Positions 12,376-23,879 of a DNA stretch of 64,000 bases are shown piece by piece; the stretch's first letter is position 1, and each line of letters opens with the position of its first letter. A program made the translations under genes and the position numbers. The stretch comes from Xenopus tropicalis (taxonomy: Eukaryota; Chordata; Amphibia; Anura; Pipidae). The notes beneath the pieces are model-generated. The model ran no database searches. It was given only the letters and a program-made list of their open reading frames with translations, and had not been told where the DNA came from. The stretch is taken from contig NC_030681.2 of the NCBI RefSeq assembly GCF_000004195.4, positions 28,968,982 through 29,032,981 on the forward strand, written 5' to 3'.

Positions 12376-13530
12376 CCTCAAATCTGGAGTTCTTTCAATC
12401 AAATCCACTCCCTCAAGCCTATGATTTACAAAAGTGTATTCATTTCATGTGATTTTAAACCTCTTCCGTTTGCCCAGTTGCTTCTACTTCCCCATGTTGT
12501 TGCACAAATGAGTGTAGTGATATCCCCAGACCAGTTCCAATGGCCTGAATCAGAGCAATTCTACCTGGGCATCCCAAGTAGATTTGTGTTTTTTTTCTCT
12601 TAGATAAATCTCCACTATTTGAGGTTCCAAAGAATATCCTTTGGTATATTCACATTTGCCATTTTATTCTGAGAAATGCAAACTTATGGTTTCATAAACA
12701 TTAGCCCCTTATTGTCATTCTCATTGCTTTTTTTATACCGTGGTGTTATTAATAAAAATATATCTCACTATTACATTAATTACAGCAGTGGCTTTTCAAA
12801 ACTGTATGTGCTACTATAATAAATATAATTAAGAAAAGTGAGATGGAGATCTTCCTACCCAGGTGATAGAAAGGTCTGATTACAAGGAAGATAGTTGCCA
12901 AACCTGAAGAATACATGGAATACATTAAAATAGACTCTCTGCTCCCTTGTGAAACAGATAAATGCTGAAATACATCCGACATTCAGGTTGGCTCCTTTAC
13001 GATGTCGAAATTCATTGTGAAATGACCTCAGGAAGTTTAACCTGACTCAGTAAAACCTATAAAAATAAGCTTAGCTGCAAGGAGCTGCAAAACATTAATT
13101 AACAGAGCTGTCAGTATCATTTTATTCTCATTTGTACATAGTGGCTTAATAAAATGCTGTTTATACTGATTCACTGTTGAATCTGGGAAATGGAAAAATA
13201 TTAATTCAGGTACAATGAAAATCAATCGTGCTTGCATTACACTTCTCATATTCTACTAGTCTGCAAAATGAATTCAATTAAACAAGCTATTGTTTGTACT
13301 TTCTATGGTCACACACCGCCTGCTGAAAAGTCAAAAACACATAAGAAGTCACCTCAGAGCCTTTGGCCTCATACATTTATATGGTGGTGGAACGTGAGGA
13401 TGACTAATATCCATATATTTATGTATGGGCACATTTTCTTTATGTTTTTAATCAGCTGAATGCATGGATGTCAGTACTTTCCTGTAATAATGCCTGAACT
13501 AATAAAATAAAGATTTTTTTAATGCTAAGG
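12376..13530. other. Unassigned unique DNA
   Basis: No recognisable gene or repeat terminus. Short frames only. Confidence 0.45.
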
Positions 13531-13531
13531 C

Positions 13532-13612
13532 TAGTGATGAGCAAAATTGTTCTGCTTTACTTCACCAAAAAAGTTTGCAAAACTGGAGTAAAAATGCGAA
13601 CAAAATGACATT
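13532..13612 (+). mobile_element. Family C left-end fragment
   Basis: 'ctagtgatgagcaaaattg' followed by 'ctttacttcaccaaaaaagt' matches the family C terminus. It merges into unique sequence and a (TTA)5 run at 13678-13692. Confidence 0.5.
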
Positions 13613-14135
13613 CCCATTTAGGCTCCTTTCTACTATGCTACAACTGTACTTGATAGAAAAAAAGGCCAATTTCTCCTTATTATTATTATTAGCACGGTGC
13701 CCAGACAGCTCCTTAAATAGACAGGGCAAAAGGCTGAGGTGGGCTCCAATCCAACTGGTTGATAAGCAAGACATGGGGCACATAATGAATTGGGCAGTTT
13801 TTCAGCATTTTTTTATCAGTGCAAAAGACCTTGTTTTACTGTGATGATGTGACTTATGTTTCAAGGTTGACTTACCATGACTCTATGTACACCAACGTGG
13901 GCTCCATATCTTGATTCATGACATCCAAATTACCTCTACTGAAGTAGCTGTGGCCCATACAAATTAAGGCAAGATGAAAAAAACAGTCCTAAATAAGTGC
14001 AATTCATACATTCAGAAAATAAGCATAAGGGAATGTCTTACAGTTCACCCCAGTCTGTGGGTGCATGATACAATATCCAAGTGAAATAAAATTATGTGCG
14101 ATTCCCAGAAAAAATAATAGTTACAAATAAAACTG

Positions 14136-14215
14136 AATTTATTAGGACATGTAGAATTATCCCAACACGTTTCATGCTATGCGACACTTGGAATTTTCCT
14201 AATGCTCTAATAAGG
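14136..14215 (-). mobile_element. Relic of the GAAAC/AATAAA repeat end
   Basis: On the minus strand GAAACGTGTTGGG (plus 14160-14172) is followed by AATAAA (plus tttatt 14138-14143), the same order as at 24971-24997 and 33200-33238. The CUGAUGA core and helix II are not recognisable, so this is a decayed member. Confidence 0.35.
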
Positions 14216-14286
14216 CCTCAGGTTAATTTTCCATAGCCAGTATCCTTGGCAAACATTCTATCAAGTATCAGCTTTTCAACATTATA

Positions 14287-14288
14287 TA

Positions 14289-14340
<52 letters not shown>
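14287..14340. repeat. (TA)n microsatellite
   Basis: About 25 TA units abutting the left arm of the foldback at 14338-14494. Confidence 0.9.
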
Positions 14341-14342
<2 letters not shown>

Positions 14343-14494
14343 TAAAAAAGACCAGCAACTCCGGGATTTCTTGTGAAAAATCAAACCATGTATTCAAAGT
14401 AGCATAAACAGCCTGCTGGGCTGTTTATGCTACTTTGAATACATGTTTTGATTTTTCACAAGAAATCCCGGAGTTGCTGGTCTTTTTTATACTA
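14338..14494. repeat. Foldback element, 75-bp arms
   Basis: Arms 14338-14412 and 14420-14494 are inverse copies with a single mismatch (ccatg versus catgt context), separated by a 7-base loop. The right arm is followed by 'gagcacccgagg' and then a second (TA)n at about 14553-14592. The same order (foldback, agcaccc motif, TA tract) occurs at 24671-24914 and 24911-25541. Confidence 0.9.
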
Positions 14495-14548
14495 TTGGAA
14501 CCCTTTACCGAGCACCCGAGGTATGTTATGTAGCGGTGTGCCATCCTT

Positions 14549-14552
<4 letters not shown>

Positions 14553-14592
<40 letters not shown>
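14553..14592. repeat. (TA)n microsatellite
   Basis: About 20 TA units forming the right edge of the foldback composite. Frames with runs of Tyr-Ile across it are artefacts. Confidence 0.9.
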
Positions 14593-14594
<2 letters not shown>

Positions 14595-14599
14595 GTAAA

Positions 14600-15780
14600 T
14601 GTGCTGAACTTTCTTTCATCTACGCTTTGGGTTATTTAGGGATGAAGAATACTCTTTAAAAAGTTTATATCCCTCTCTTCCACTCTTAACATCGCTTGCC
14701 AATAGTGTCAAAGTCAATAACCTTTTACAGCACTTGAATACTTAAACATAATGTCAATTATTCAAGGAATTTGTTTAGGCACTGTTTCTGGTTTCAATAT
14801 TTGATTTGCTTCTTAAATAAATGATATGAGGGAGCTCACATTCCAGGTATTTTCCAGGTCTTTTCCTCTATAATACATGTACATACGTTAAGGACTAACC
14901 TTAGCAGATGTTTTTGGCATGTAATTCTATTTGCTGTGCCTATGTAGAGGAAGAAGGAAGTACTGCATCAATGTGACATGCTTTCAGCAGAGAATTGCTT
15001 ATCCATGCTTGATCCATTTTGGTTTCACCTTCTAAAGGAAATCAGTGGGGGTTAAATGTTGGCAGGATGGCTCTAAAACCACTTCCATCTGGTGTCAAAA
15101 GAAAGAGAAGAAGATTCAGAAATCCAATTTCTTTCAGGAAAGCAGCAGGCACACTTAATATTTCATTGCAAAATGAGCTGCTGTGATGAAGTATATTATT
15201 TAGATTCGGCTTTGGCTTTTGTTTAAACGCTTGCGAAATCCTGAAGAAATTTTGACTGTTAGGTGCCTTGAAAAAGTTAAATAACAGCAGCGGCACTATG
15301 TTACACTAACAGCGATTTGCTTAAGTTCAATTGGATGTAAGTACGGGCTTCTGTTATTTAAAGCAAATTGATACGTCGAAAGCAGTTAATCAGTGTCTTC
15401 CCGTTGATGTCCTTCTGCGGTGATCTAAGTGAAACAGAGGAAAATACAAAATGGAAGGCTTTTTATGCATTCAAATGCAAGCTCTAAAGTGGAAGCAAAT
15501 TTGAGGTAAATGAGGCTCGTTGGCTCCATAGAGAAAGCTACTTGTATCCATACATGCCCCTTTGCAACTTGGCATTAGCCTAATCTGGTATATTATGAAC
15601 TGACACAAGGAAAGTCCCATTAGACTAGGCCTGGTAGTAATTCCCATCAACCTTAATCTGGATGTAATCATAGATCTTAACAGGTTGCTTCTAAGGAGAA
15701 CAAAATCCGACAAATGAATGTGGCTAGAAATGCCATATTTTATATATTGAACTTACTGCACCAGCATCTCTATAATAGTA
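14600..15780. other. Unassigned unique DNA
   Basis: No repeat ends or genes seen. The 84-codon minus frame at 15042-15296 has no recognisable motif. Confidence 0.45.
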
Positions 15781-15789
15781 ATTACCCAT

Positions 15790-16184
15790 GCCTGCAGAGT
15801 TGGAGTGGGAGTGTCAGTGACCCTGAACATGCTCAGTGTGCTTTGGGCAGCTGTTGAGAACTTAGCTTAGGGGTCATGGGAAATCATCAAGCAGCAAATA
15901 AGTTTCCTGTCATGTAAGTTGATGCTACAGAGGCTGACTATTGAATTATTATGCAGAATGCACTGGTATCTTAGCTACCATGTCATGTGAATCTGAATTT
16001 ATTACTAATCAGTGTTGTATAAGTACTTTTAGTTTTTTTTATACATACAGAATATAATGAGTCGGTTCCAACAAACCAAGCACAGATATTTCATGCTAAA
16101 GGGCTGTAGTTGCCTTAGGCTGGTAAAGAACCCCACAGCAATTCTATACTCATTTTTTTTGTTTATCATTAGTTCTCCTTTAAT
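15790..16184 (+). mobile_element. Kolobok/T2-like MITE, right part
   Basis: Ends in 'ttagttctcctttaa' (16170-16184), the inverse of the 'ttaaaggagaa' start of this superfamily, preceded by 'ctaaagggctgtagttgcc'. The same block is present at 19497-19572. The left end is not clear. TTAA is the target duplicated by Kolobok elements. Confidence 0.5.
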
Positions 16185-17639
16185 GTCTGACTTTTGTCAA
16201 ATGACTCAGATGCTTATGCCATATTTAACAGTGATGTCAGCCAAACACAAACTGTTGCTTCAATTGTGTACAGTTTGCCAAAAATGTATGCAAATGCGTT
16301 CATGGTTGCATCCGTATTGGTGCATCACATTCAAGTTGCAGTAAGTGCCTATGCCCACAAGTACACTGGAATTCTGGGGGGAAGACACAGCAGTGTGGGT
16401 AAAAGAGTCAGAGCTTTGCACTTTGAGCATAGCACTGGGTTCATAAAATGAAATCCTTTAGGGATTAATATTTACTGCATGTAAATGTAGAGAAAGTTCC
16501 ATTTTGTAGAGTTCTTTTTAGACAGTTGGTATTCTTGGTATCAGAAAAAGAAACTACTTTAAAGGGAAAATATACCTGACTGGTATGTAATTGTTATTTT
16601 TATTTATTTACATTGACATGAGAGTGTAAGACATGGAATGTGTATAAGCCGAGAAAAGGAAAATGGCCGCTTTGCTTTATACAGTTGCACAGGGAGAGAA
16701 TGTACTGAAGGGATGCCGGCTCAGCCTGCTACCCAGCTGTGGCCCCTGCCGGCCTGCTCCTCCCACTCACCCCCCTGTGTGCCTGCAGTATGCAGCGGGA
16801 GGACTTGGGTGGCCCCAAGCGGCAGCCCCGGTGAGCCCCTGGCACCCCAGCCCGACACTGAAGGGATGTATTGGTTACCATACCACAGTGCAGTGTTTTG
16901 CATCCTATAATTTCCATTTCATCTATATATTTATAAATGGGCTATTATTCCCGTAACATGCTTATTAGAATTTTCAAATTGTTATGCAGACTTATGGTGA
17001 CAATTACAGATGTCTGACGTGCACAGTATGGCATGTATAGGAAATAACGGCATGTCTTGCTCTTCAAGTGTTAAAATAAATGAGTTGGGCTCCGTGATCT
17101 AAGCACTTTTAGTGTGTGTGTACCAAACAGCTTGAGCCACTTACTGCATCTGCCTGTGGCTCATTATCTTAATCAGAGAAGCTGCTTTCAGTTAAGCAGT
17201 GACACTGGTGCAGTTTAAGTCAAAAGACCAACCGTATTGGCTTCTTTCTGGGTAAATTGGCAGTTTTGTCCGCCTTTCACTTTGAGGGATGGTGTTTAAA
17301 TGGACTGGCCCTTGCGCTCTCCATATGGATTCGAGGTCTGTTTGTTTTTGAACCTGTTTGTGATTTTCACTCCAGCGGAGGAAAGTAATTGGCATTAGAT
17401 GCATTTCTCACGTTATAAGGAACAGAGATTAATTATATTTTCTGGCTTGCTGGAAAGCATGGAATTGCACTGGGCACATTTTAACAGTTTTGCTCAGTTT
17501 CTTTCTTTTGTTTCAGAGGGGAGAGGTGTTTTCATTAATGGGATTGTTCCTGAAAGGAATGTAATAGTCAAAATGCCTCACGTTTTTAGCCAAAAGAATT
17601 TACATTGAATTCTGTATCATAGCAAGGGTAACTTTCAAA
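16184..17639. other. Unassigned DNA with a GC-rich island
   Basis: Mostly unique AT-rich sequence. Bases 16700-16865 are strikingly C/G-rich and free of stops in several frames (frames of 60-97 codons), giving Pro/Ser/Cys-rich translations with no domain. The island is flanked by 'tgaagggatg' on both sides (16707 and 16859), which suggests a repeat rather than an exon. Confidence 0.4.
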
Positions 17640-18022
17640 TAGCGATGAGCATTTTTTTTCTCCAGGTATGGATTTGCAGCGAATATCCGCATTTCGTCAT
17701 TGGCAAAGTGTTTTGCTAAACTTCAGTGAAAATTCAGTGCAGAAAAATTTGCCATGCGACAAAAAAATAAATTACATGTGGCGAATTTTTCTACGGTGAA
17801 TTTTCATGGATTGGTTGTGGTCGCATCCAAAAAAAAGGGCACAGTCGCGTCAAAAAAGTGCGGATGACAAAAAAAAAGACGCAGGCGGCCAAAAAAGATA
17901 CGGGTGACAAAAAAAGAGGCGGACGACAAAAAAAAAAAAAAGTGCGACAAATGCGTTTCGCTAAATTTTCGATGTTTCGCAAATTTTTTTGCCATTTCGC
18001 AAATTTTATGGCGAAATGCCCT
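17640..18022. mobile_element. Family C element with expanded interior
   Basis: Starts 'agcgatgagcattttttt', ends near 'tttatggcgaaatgccc'. Its interior (17820-17945) is a degenerate tandem series of about 18-20 bp units of the form 'gcgg(a)(t)gacaaaaaa'. Non-coding despite two ~95-codon frames. Confidence 0.6.
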
Positions 18023-18059
18023 GTGATTTCTTTGTGCAGGGTTCTGGTGAATAAAAGCC

Positions 18060-18146
18060 GGGGTATCAGGTACGTGAATACAATCACCGGGGGGTGCCTA
18101 ATATTTTGGCACGCCCAAGTGATTTCACCTTTCCTTCTCCTTTAAT
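18060..18146 (+). mobile_element. Kolobok/T2-like MITE right end
   Basis: Contains a hairpin from 'tcaccggggggtgcc' to 'ggcacgcccaagtga' and finishes 'tttccttctcctttaa' (18131-18146), the standard inverse terminus. The left part has been lost, probably at the junction with the family C copy. Confidence 0.6.
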
Positions 18147-18333
18147 CACTATTACACTGTAAACGAAGGAAAAAAGCAATCACAATAATATGGGACAGAT
18201 TTACCAACATTTGAAAAGTAAATATCTTGCCAAATTGAATTTGGTGCAGGGCATTAGTCGATTCATATACAGTATTTCAGTATTTCTCATTTACTTAGGG
18301 AGTTTTCTTAGTTGTGTCCAAGTTTTTGTAATC

Positions 18334-18510
18334 AATAGTGATGGGCAAAAGAATTTGCCAGGCATAGATTCGTGGCGAATTTTCGCATTTCCCAATTGGC
18401 AAAAAATTGTAATCCATGTAAAAAAAAATTGTCATATGCGTAAAAAAAGTTACAAAAAAAATTAAGCGAAACAGGACGGATTAGCTCATTACTATTAATC
18501 AAACGTTTAG
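18334..18510. mobile_element. Family C element
   Basis: 'atagtgatgggcaaaagaat' at the left and 'gacggattagctcattacta' at the right, with 'tggcaaaaaa' and 'gtaaaaaaagt' units between. A short copy with a deleted interior. Confidence 0.65.
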
Positions 18511-18646
18511 AAGATTTTTCTAAAGTTTTCTATTTTTAGGGGTTATCACAAATAGTTAAACAGAAAATGAGTTTTGCCTGTTATATCAGCTGATGATCTT
18601 CCATGTAATGTAAATATGAATGAATTACTAATCAGCCTTATACTGT

Positions 18647-19383
18647 GACATTTATATTCTATATATACAGTATATTGTGCCATTTATATTCTATATATAC
18701 AGTATAATGTGACATTTATATTCTATATTTACAGTATATTGTGCCATTTATATTCTATATATACAGTATATTGTGCCATTTATATTCGATATATACAGTA
18801 TATTGTGCCATTTATATTCTATATATACAGTATATTGTGACATTTATATTCTATATATACAGTATATTGTGCCATTTATATTCTATATATACAGTATATT
18901 GTGCCATTTATATTCTATATATACAGTATATTGTGCCATTTATATTCTATATATACAGTATATTGTGCCATTTATATTCTATATACACAGTATATTGTGC
19001 CATTTATATTCTATATATACAGTATATTGTGCCATTTATATTCTATATATACAGTATATTGTGCCATTTATATTCTATATATACAGTATATTGTGCCATT
19101 TATATTCTATATACACAGTATATTGTGCCATTTATATTCTATATATACAGTATATTGTGCCATTTATATTCTATATATACAGTATATTGTGCCATTTATA
19201 TTCTATATATACAGTATATTGTGCCATTTATATTCTATATATACAGTATATTGTGCCATTTATATTCTATATATACAGTATATTGTGCCATTTATATTCT
19301 ATATATACAGTATATTGTGCCATTTATATTCTATATATACAGTATATTGTGCCATTTATATTCTATATATACAGTATATTGTG
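18647..19383 (+). repeat. 32-bp minisatellite, 23 copies
   Basis: The unit 'g(c/a)catttatattctatat' plus 'atacagtatattgt' repeats with an exact 32-bp period from 18647 to 19383. Early copies vary (gac for gcc at 18647, 18711 and 18839; one 'ttcgat' at 18785). The variant 'atatacacag' occurs at 18981 and 19109, exactly four units apart, indicating block duplication. Because 32 is not a multiple of three and the unit lacks forward stops, three overlapping frames of 203-222 codons cross it. They are artefacts. Confidence 0.97.
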
Positions 19384-19577
19384 AGTGGGCCCCTAAGCTC
19401 AGTAAGTGACAGCAGCACAGAGCATGTGCAGGGAATCAGCAGAAAAGAAGATGGGGGGCTACTGGGGCATCTTTGGGGGCTCAGATCTTCCCTGCTAAAG
19501 GGCTGTGGTTGCCTTGGGCTGGTACAGAAGCACAAAACATAATGTGCAACATGTCTGCCCTACTGCTTTAGTTCTCC
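19384..19577 (+). mobile_element. Kolobok/T2-like MITE right part
   Basis: 'gctaaagggctgtggttgcc' through 'tttagttctccttaa' parallels 16095-16184. It abuts the minisatellite directly, so the array may have grown inside this element or at its broken edge. Confidence 0.5.
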
Positions 19578-20457
19578 TTAAAAAGGGGGTAAAAAAAGGA
19601 AGGTGACAATTTCCCAGACTGCCATAAGGCAGAAGTAGTAACTGTTCTGACTGGATAAGCAAATTTCCCTTTTCTTTTTTTTGTAACAAAAATATTTCAC
19701 ATTTATACGATGCTTATAACATCTCCAGTAAAATCAGTAGTTTGCATCAGGAGCAGGGCTATGATTTTAAATCACTAATAGTGGCACTAATGTGAAATGA
19801 GAACATCTTATTAAGAATTCCTTGTTGCCTTATTAAGTCATCTCACTTGTCTGAGTCTGGCCCGCTGAGCTCCCTCCTGACACATCAGCTCAGGCATTGT
19901 CCTTAATGGTCAGCATTGCTTATACTTGCATTTAATTAATGTTTGCTGTACACAACTGTCACCCAAGTAAGCCAGAAACAAAACAATGTTCTTCTCCTTT
20001 TCAATTTGCAGTGCGGCAGTTAATACCAAGAAACAAGTTTGAATGTTAAATACCATTTCAGCCCCCTTGATTCTAAATACCATTTTCATTCATTAAAAAT
20101 AGTCTCTAATTGGATAAGTATGGAAAGAAAATCCACATTGACAGCCATATTGTGTAATAGGCGGGTACATTTGATATATTTATGGTTCACAATGACATGA
20201 AAATATAATTATTATTTACCCAGCTTATCTCATGTTAAAGTGACAAACCCTCTTTCCCCCTATTATTGATGACTTCAACATAAAAACTATGGAGAAAGTG
20301 CCACCCCCCTACTGCCTCTGTATTCATGGGGTTGGCTACGGGTCTCTGCTTTCTAAAACAGGGCACAACAAGCTGTGGCCACTCCCATGAATACAGGGGC
20401 AGAAGGGGGTGGCATTAAGGCGCCCCCCCCCTCTCTCTACCTAACTTGTTTTACATA
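19578..20457. other. Unassigned unique DNA
   Basis: No gene or named repeat. A pyrimidine-rich 'cccccccctctctct' run lies at 20423-20437. Confidence 0.45.
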
Positions 20458-21017
20458 TACAGGTATGGGACCTGTTATCCAGAATGCTTGGGACCCGGGG
20501 CATCCGTATAAGGAATCTTTCCGTAATTTGACTCTCCATAACTTAAGTCTGCTTAAAATCATCTAATTATTGAATAAACCCAATAGGCTTGTTTTGCCTC
20601 CAATAAGGATTAATTATATCTTAGTTGGGATCAAGTACAAGGTACTGTTTTATTATTACAGAGAAAAGGGAATCATTTAACCATTAAATAAACCCAATAG
20701 GGCTGTTCTGCCTCCAATAAGGATTAATTATATCTTAGTTGGGATCAAGTACAAGGTACTGTTTTATTATTACAGAGAAAAGGGAATCATTTAACCATTA
20801 AATAAACCCAATAGGGCTGTTCTGCCTCCAATAAGGATTAATTATATCTTAGTTGGGATCAAGTACAGGTACTGTTTTATTATTACAGAGAAAAGGGAAA
20901 TCATTTTTAAAAATTAGAATGATTTGCTTATAATGGAGTCTATGAGAGATGACCTTTCCGTAATTCTGAACTTTCTGGATAATGGGTTTCCGGATAAAGG
21001 GGTCCAATACCTGTACT
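20458..21017 (+). mobile_element. Family A element with triplicated core
   Basis: Intact ends: 'acaggtatgggacctgttat' on the left and 'ccggataaaggggtccaata' on the right. Between them the core from 'aataaacccaatag' to 'gggaatcatttaaccatt' is present three times, starting at 20573, 20687 and 20801, an exact 114-bp period. The first copy has 'ggcttgttttgcctcc'; the next two have 'gggctgttctgcctcc'. Confidence 0.9.
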
Positions 21018-21169
21018 ATATTTGAGTATATGTGCAGGGTGCTTAGTGCAAAAACAGGGCAGATGATGTTCATTTTTTTTTTTTCGCTTTGTGCCTGCCT
21101 TGCACATTGTTAACAGCCCCTTATGGTCCCACTTTAACTGCCCATAATGCACTTGTTCATTAAAGAGAA

Positions 21170-21386
21170 GATTTATCAAAATGTGAGATCCGAAATCACC
21201 ACCTAAAAATTCACCCACTTTCTATTCATTCCCATGGGATTTTCATTAGCGTATTTATCTAACGTTGAACTCTTAACTATCACTCATTGATAAATTTGAT
21301 TCTAAACATCCCAACGAACTGAACTGAGAGTGTGCGAATTTTTATGTGGTGAGTTCCGATATCACAATTTAATAAATCTGGTCCTA
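21170..21386. mobile_element. MITE-like element ending 'aataaatctggtcct'
   Basis: Begins near 'agatttatcaaaatgtgag' and ends 'ttaataaatctggtcct', with inverse-like internal blocks ('ccacctaaaaattc' and 'gaatttttatgtggtga'). A Xenopus-type short palindromic repeat; exact boundaries uncertain. Confidence 0.45.
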
Positions 21387-21773
21387 AATGTCAATACTCT
21401 GCTGTAATTAAGTTGATTTAAACCCTGTTGTCTATGGTTGGTGGGATTTCAGCCACGTTTCTACTCACTTTTTATTACTGCTCCCCTGCTTGTACACTCA
21501 CTCGGCCTGCTTAGCCTGCCCTCAATAATGCCTTTTACACATGGCTATGGTTACAGTCAGAGTTTTATCAGCACTGATAATACATTAATGTCATCCACTC
21601 ACATCAGGGTTGACTGAAGCAGTTTATTATTAGCTGGCCTAACATGATCTATTCACTTTTATCTCACAGACTTTTTAAATTCAGTAATTCAGATCTAAGT
21701 GCTTTCACCACGTAGGATCCAGGCCATTTGTCTGAACATTTCAGTCACCCATGAATCAGGCAAAAGGGAAGAT

Positions 21774-22556
21774 GTGAATAAACCCAATAGGCTTGTTTTG
21801 CGTCAAATATGGATTAATTATATCTTAGTTGGGATCAAGTACACGGTACTGTTTTATTATTACAGAGAAAAGGGAATCATTTAACCATTAAATAAACCCA
21901 ATAGGGCTGTTCTGCCCCGATAAGGGGTAATTATATCTTAGTTGGGATCAAGTACAGGTACTGTTTTATTATTACAGAGAAAAGGGAATCATTTAACCAT
22001 GAAATAAACCCAATAGGGCTGTTCTGCCCCCAATAAGGGGTAATTATATCTTAGTTGGGATCAAGTACAGGTCCTGTTTTATTATTACAGAGAAAAGGGA
22101 ATCATTTAACCATTAAATAAACCCAATAGGGCTGTTCTGCCCCGATAAGGGGTAATTATATCTTAGTTGGGATCAAGTACAGGTACTGTTTTATTATTAC
22201 AGAGAAAAGGGAATCATTTAACCATGAAATAAACCCAATAGGGCTGTTCTGCCCCAATAAGGGGTAATTATATCTTAGTTGGGATCAAGTACAGGTACTG
22301 TTTTATTATTACAGAGAAAAGGGAATCATTTAACCATTAAATAAACCCAATAGGGCTGTTCTGCCCCAATAAGGGGTAATTATATCTTAGTTGGGATCAA
22401 GTACAGGTACTGTTTTATTATTACAGAGAAAAGGGAATCATTTTTAAAAATTAGAATTAATTGCTTATAATGGAGTCTATGGGAGATGGCCTTTCCATAA
22501 TTTGGAACTTTCTGGATAACGGGTTTCCGGATAAGGGATCCCATACCTGTACAAGG
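21774..22556 (+). mobile_element. Family A element with six-copy core array, left end lost
   Basis: Core copies begin at 21777, 21891, 22003, 22116, 22228 and 22340 (periods 112-114). The right end 'ggataagggatcccatacct' is intact; the left terminus is replaced by unique DNA. Copy 1 has 'ggcttgttttgcgtc', all later copies 'gggctgttctgcccc'. Junctions alternate 'accatta' and 'accatga', and 'gccccgataagg' marks copies 2 and 4 only, so the array is organised as dimers. Confidence 0.9.
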
Positions 22557-23700
22557 TCCCAGTGCCTTGTGTACCATTGGTAGCTCTCCTCTTTATCCCC
22601 CAGCATCCCTCTTGCAGCTGGTGAATGTATGCTCTGTAGGTATATAAATGTGTTTGGATAGTCTACTTGAAAAAGGCTACAGATACGCCGCACTGTAGAA
22701 TGTACAAGTAATAAATCATTATTGGGTTTTTAATCTGGGAAATGATGGCTGGATTTGCGGTCTGTTGCATACAAAATTTAGAGTTGAGCTTTATAATTGA
22801 ATTTGCCCTCCAGGGCCACCTATTGTGTGTTATGTTTCTGTTATGAGTTAGGGATTTGCATAATTATTAATGGAAAATACCCAAGAAGCTGCTCGGATAT
22901 AAGCTACAGCTTTAACTATCCCAGTTTATATAATAAGAATATTACAGGCACATCGCTATAGCCATTCAATTTAATCCTGGTAAATTTTAAATTTGGCAAT
23001 TTGCTAGTGAATTTTGTTTCATTTTAAAATAATTATTCCTCACAAATTTTCCTAAGTTTATAATAAATTTGAAATATAATTGTGACTGCACGGCCCACGC
23101 TCTTGTCTTGTCTTGAACTTGACTTGACATTGCCTCAAGAGCAGAATAAGAGCAGAATAACTTGCATGTACAGGCTCTGGCATCTCGCTGGCAGTCCATT
23201 CTATGCACAGAAGTAGTTTATGTAGGCTGTAGATCAGCTGACTTGTCAGATGCACTCCATTGGATGTGAGCACTGTGTCAGCAATAGAGCTAAATGTTAT
23301 GGCTAAGGGCAGGGGTGCACAAAGCGGAGGGTAAAAAATGCAGGCAGAGGAAAGCCGATCCACTATTGTGTGCTCCTTCCTGAAGTACCATTCGCAGGCA
23401 TAGCACATTTCACAATTCCACATTAATTTCCACTCTGTCTAGTTTCAAACAGGCCATGCCAGGCTGGGAATGCAGCTACGTTTTGTGTACTTTTGCCCTA
23501 ATGATAAGCTTAATGCAGCCATTGCTCTTTATGGAAAATTTATGAAACTGCAGTGAAATTCACAAAACTGCAAAATTTCACTGAAATGCATTGGATAGGC
23601 ACATGGCATTGTAATAAAGGCAATTTTGCTGTGCTCTGGTCCAGATGGTGCTGTGGGTTTTGCATTGCTGTTCTGCACCTTCCAATTGACACTTAGGGGT
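22557..23700. other. Unassigned unique DNA
   Basis: No repeat termini or gene. The 121-codon minus frame at 23058-23423 has no recognisable domain and lacks splice or start context I could defend. Confidence 0.45.
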
Positions 23701-23702
23701 AT

Positions 23703-23877
23703 ATTTGCCATGCTGTGTAAAAAGTGGAGTAAAACATGTGATGTTGTATATAGCAGTCAATCAGATTCTTTGATTTAAATTTTCTAACTGTTAAAATCTA
23801 ATTGCTGATTGGTTGCTCTGGGTAAGATCACCCAGCTTTACTCCACTTTTTACACAGCATGATAAATATACCCGTTA
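23703..23877. mobile_element. Family F palindromic MITE
   Basis: Left end 'catgctgtgtaaaaagtgga' is the inverse of the right end 'tccactttttacacagcatg'. The whole element is nearly palindromic, with an internal 'caatcag...ctgattggttg' pair. Non-coding. Confidence 0.8.
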
Positions 23878-23879
23878 GG

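Noticed and set aside
16650..16920. GC-rich segment with several overlapping frames as a possible exon or CpG island
   Set aside because: Flanked by a repeated 'tgaagggatg', low in CpG relative to GpC, and open in several frames at once, so compositional rather than coding.
18741..19542. Three overlapping 203-222 codon open frames rich in Tyr/Ile
   Set aside because: They are read-throughs of the 32-bp minisatellite in three phases. A real protein repeat would have a unit divisible by three.
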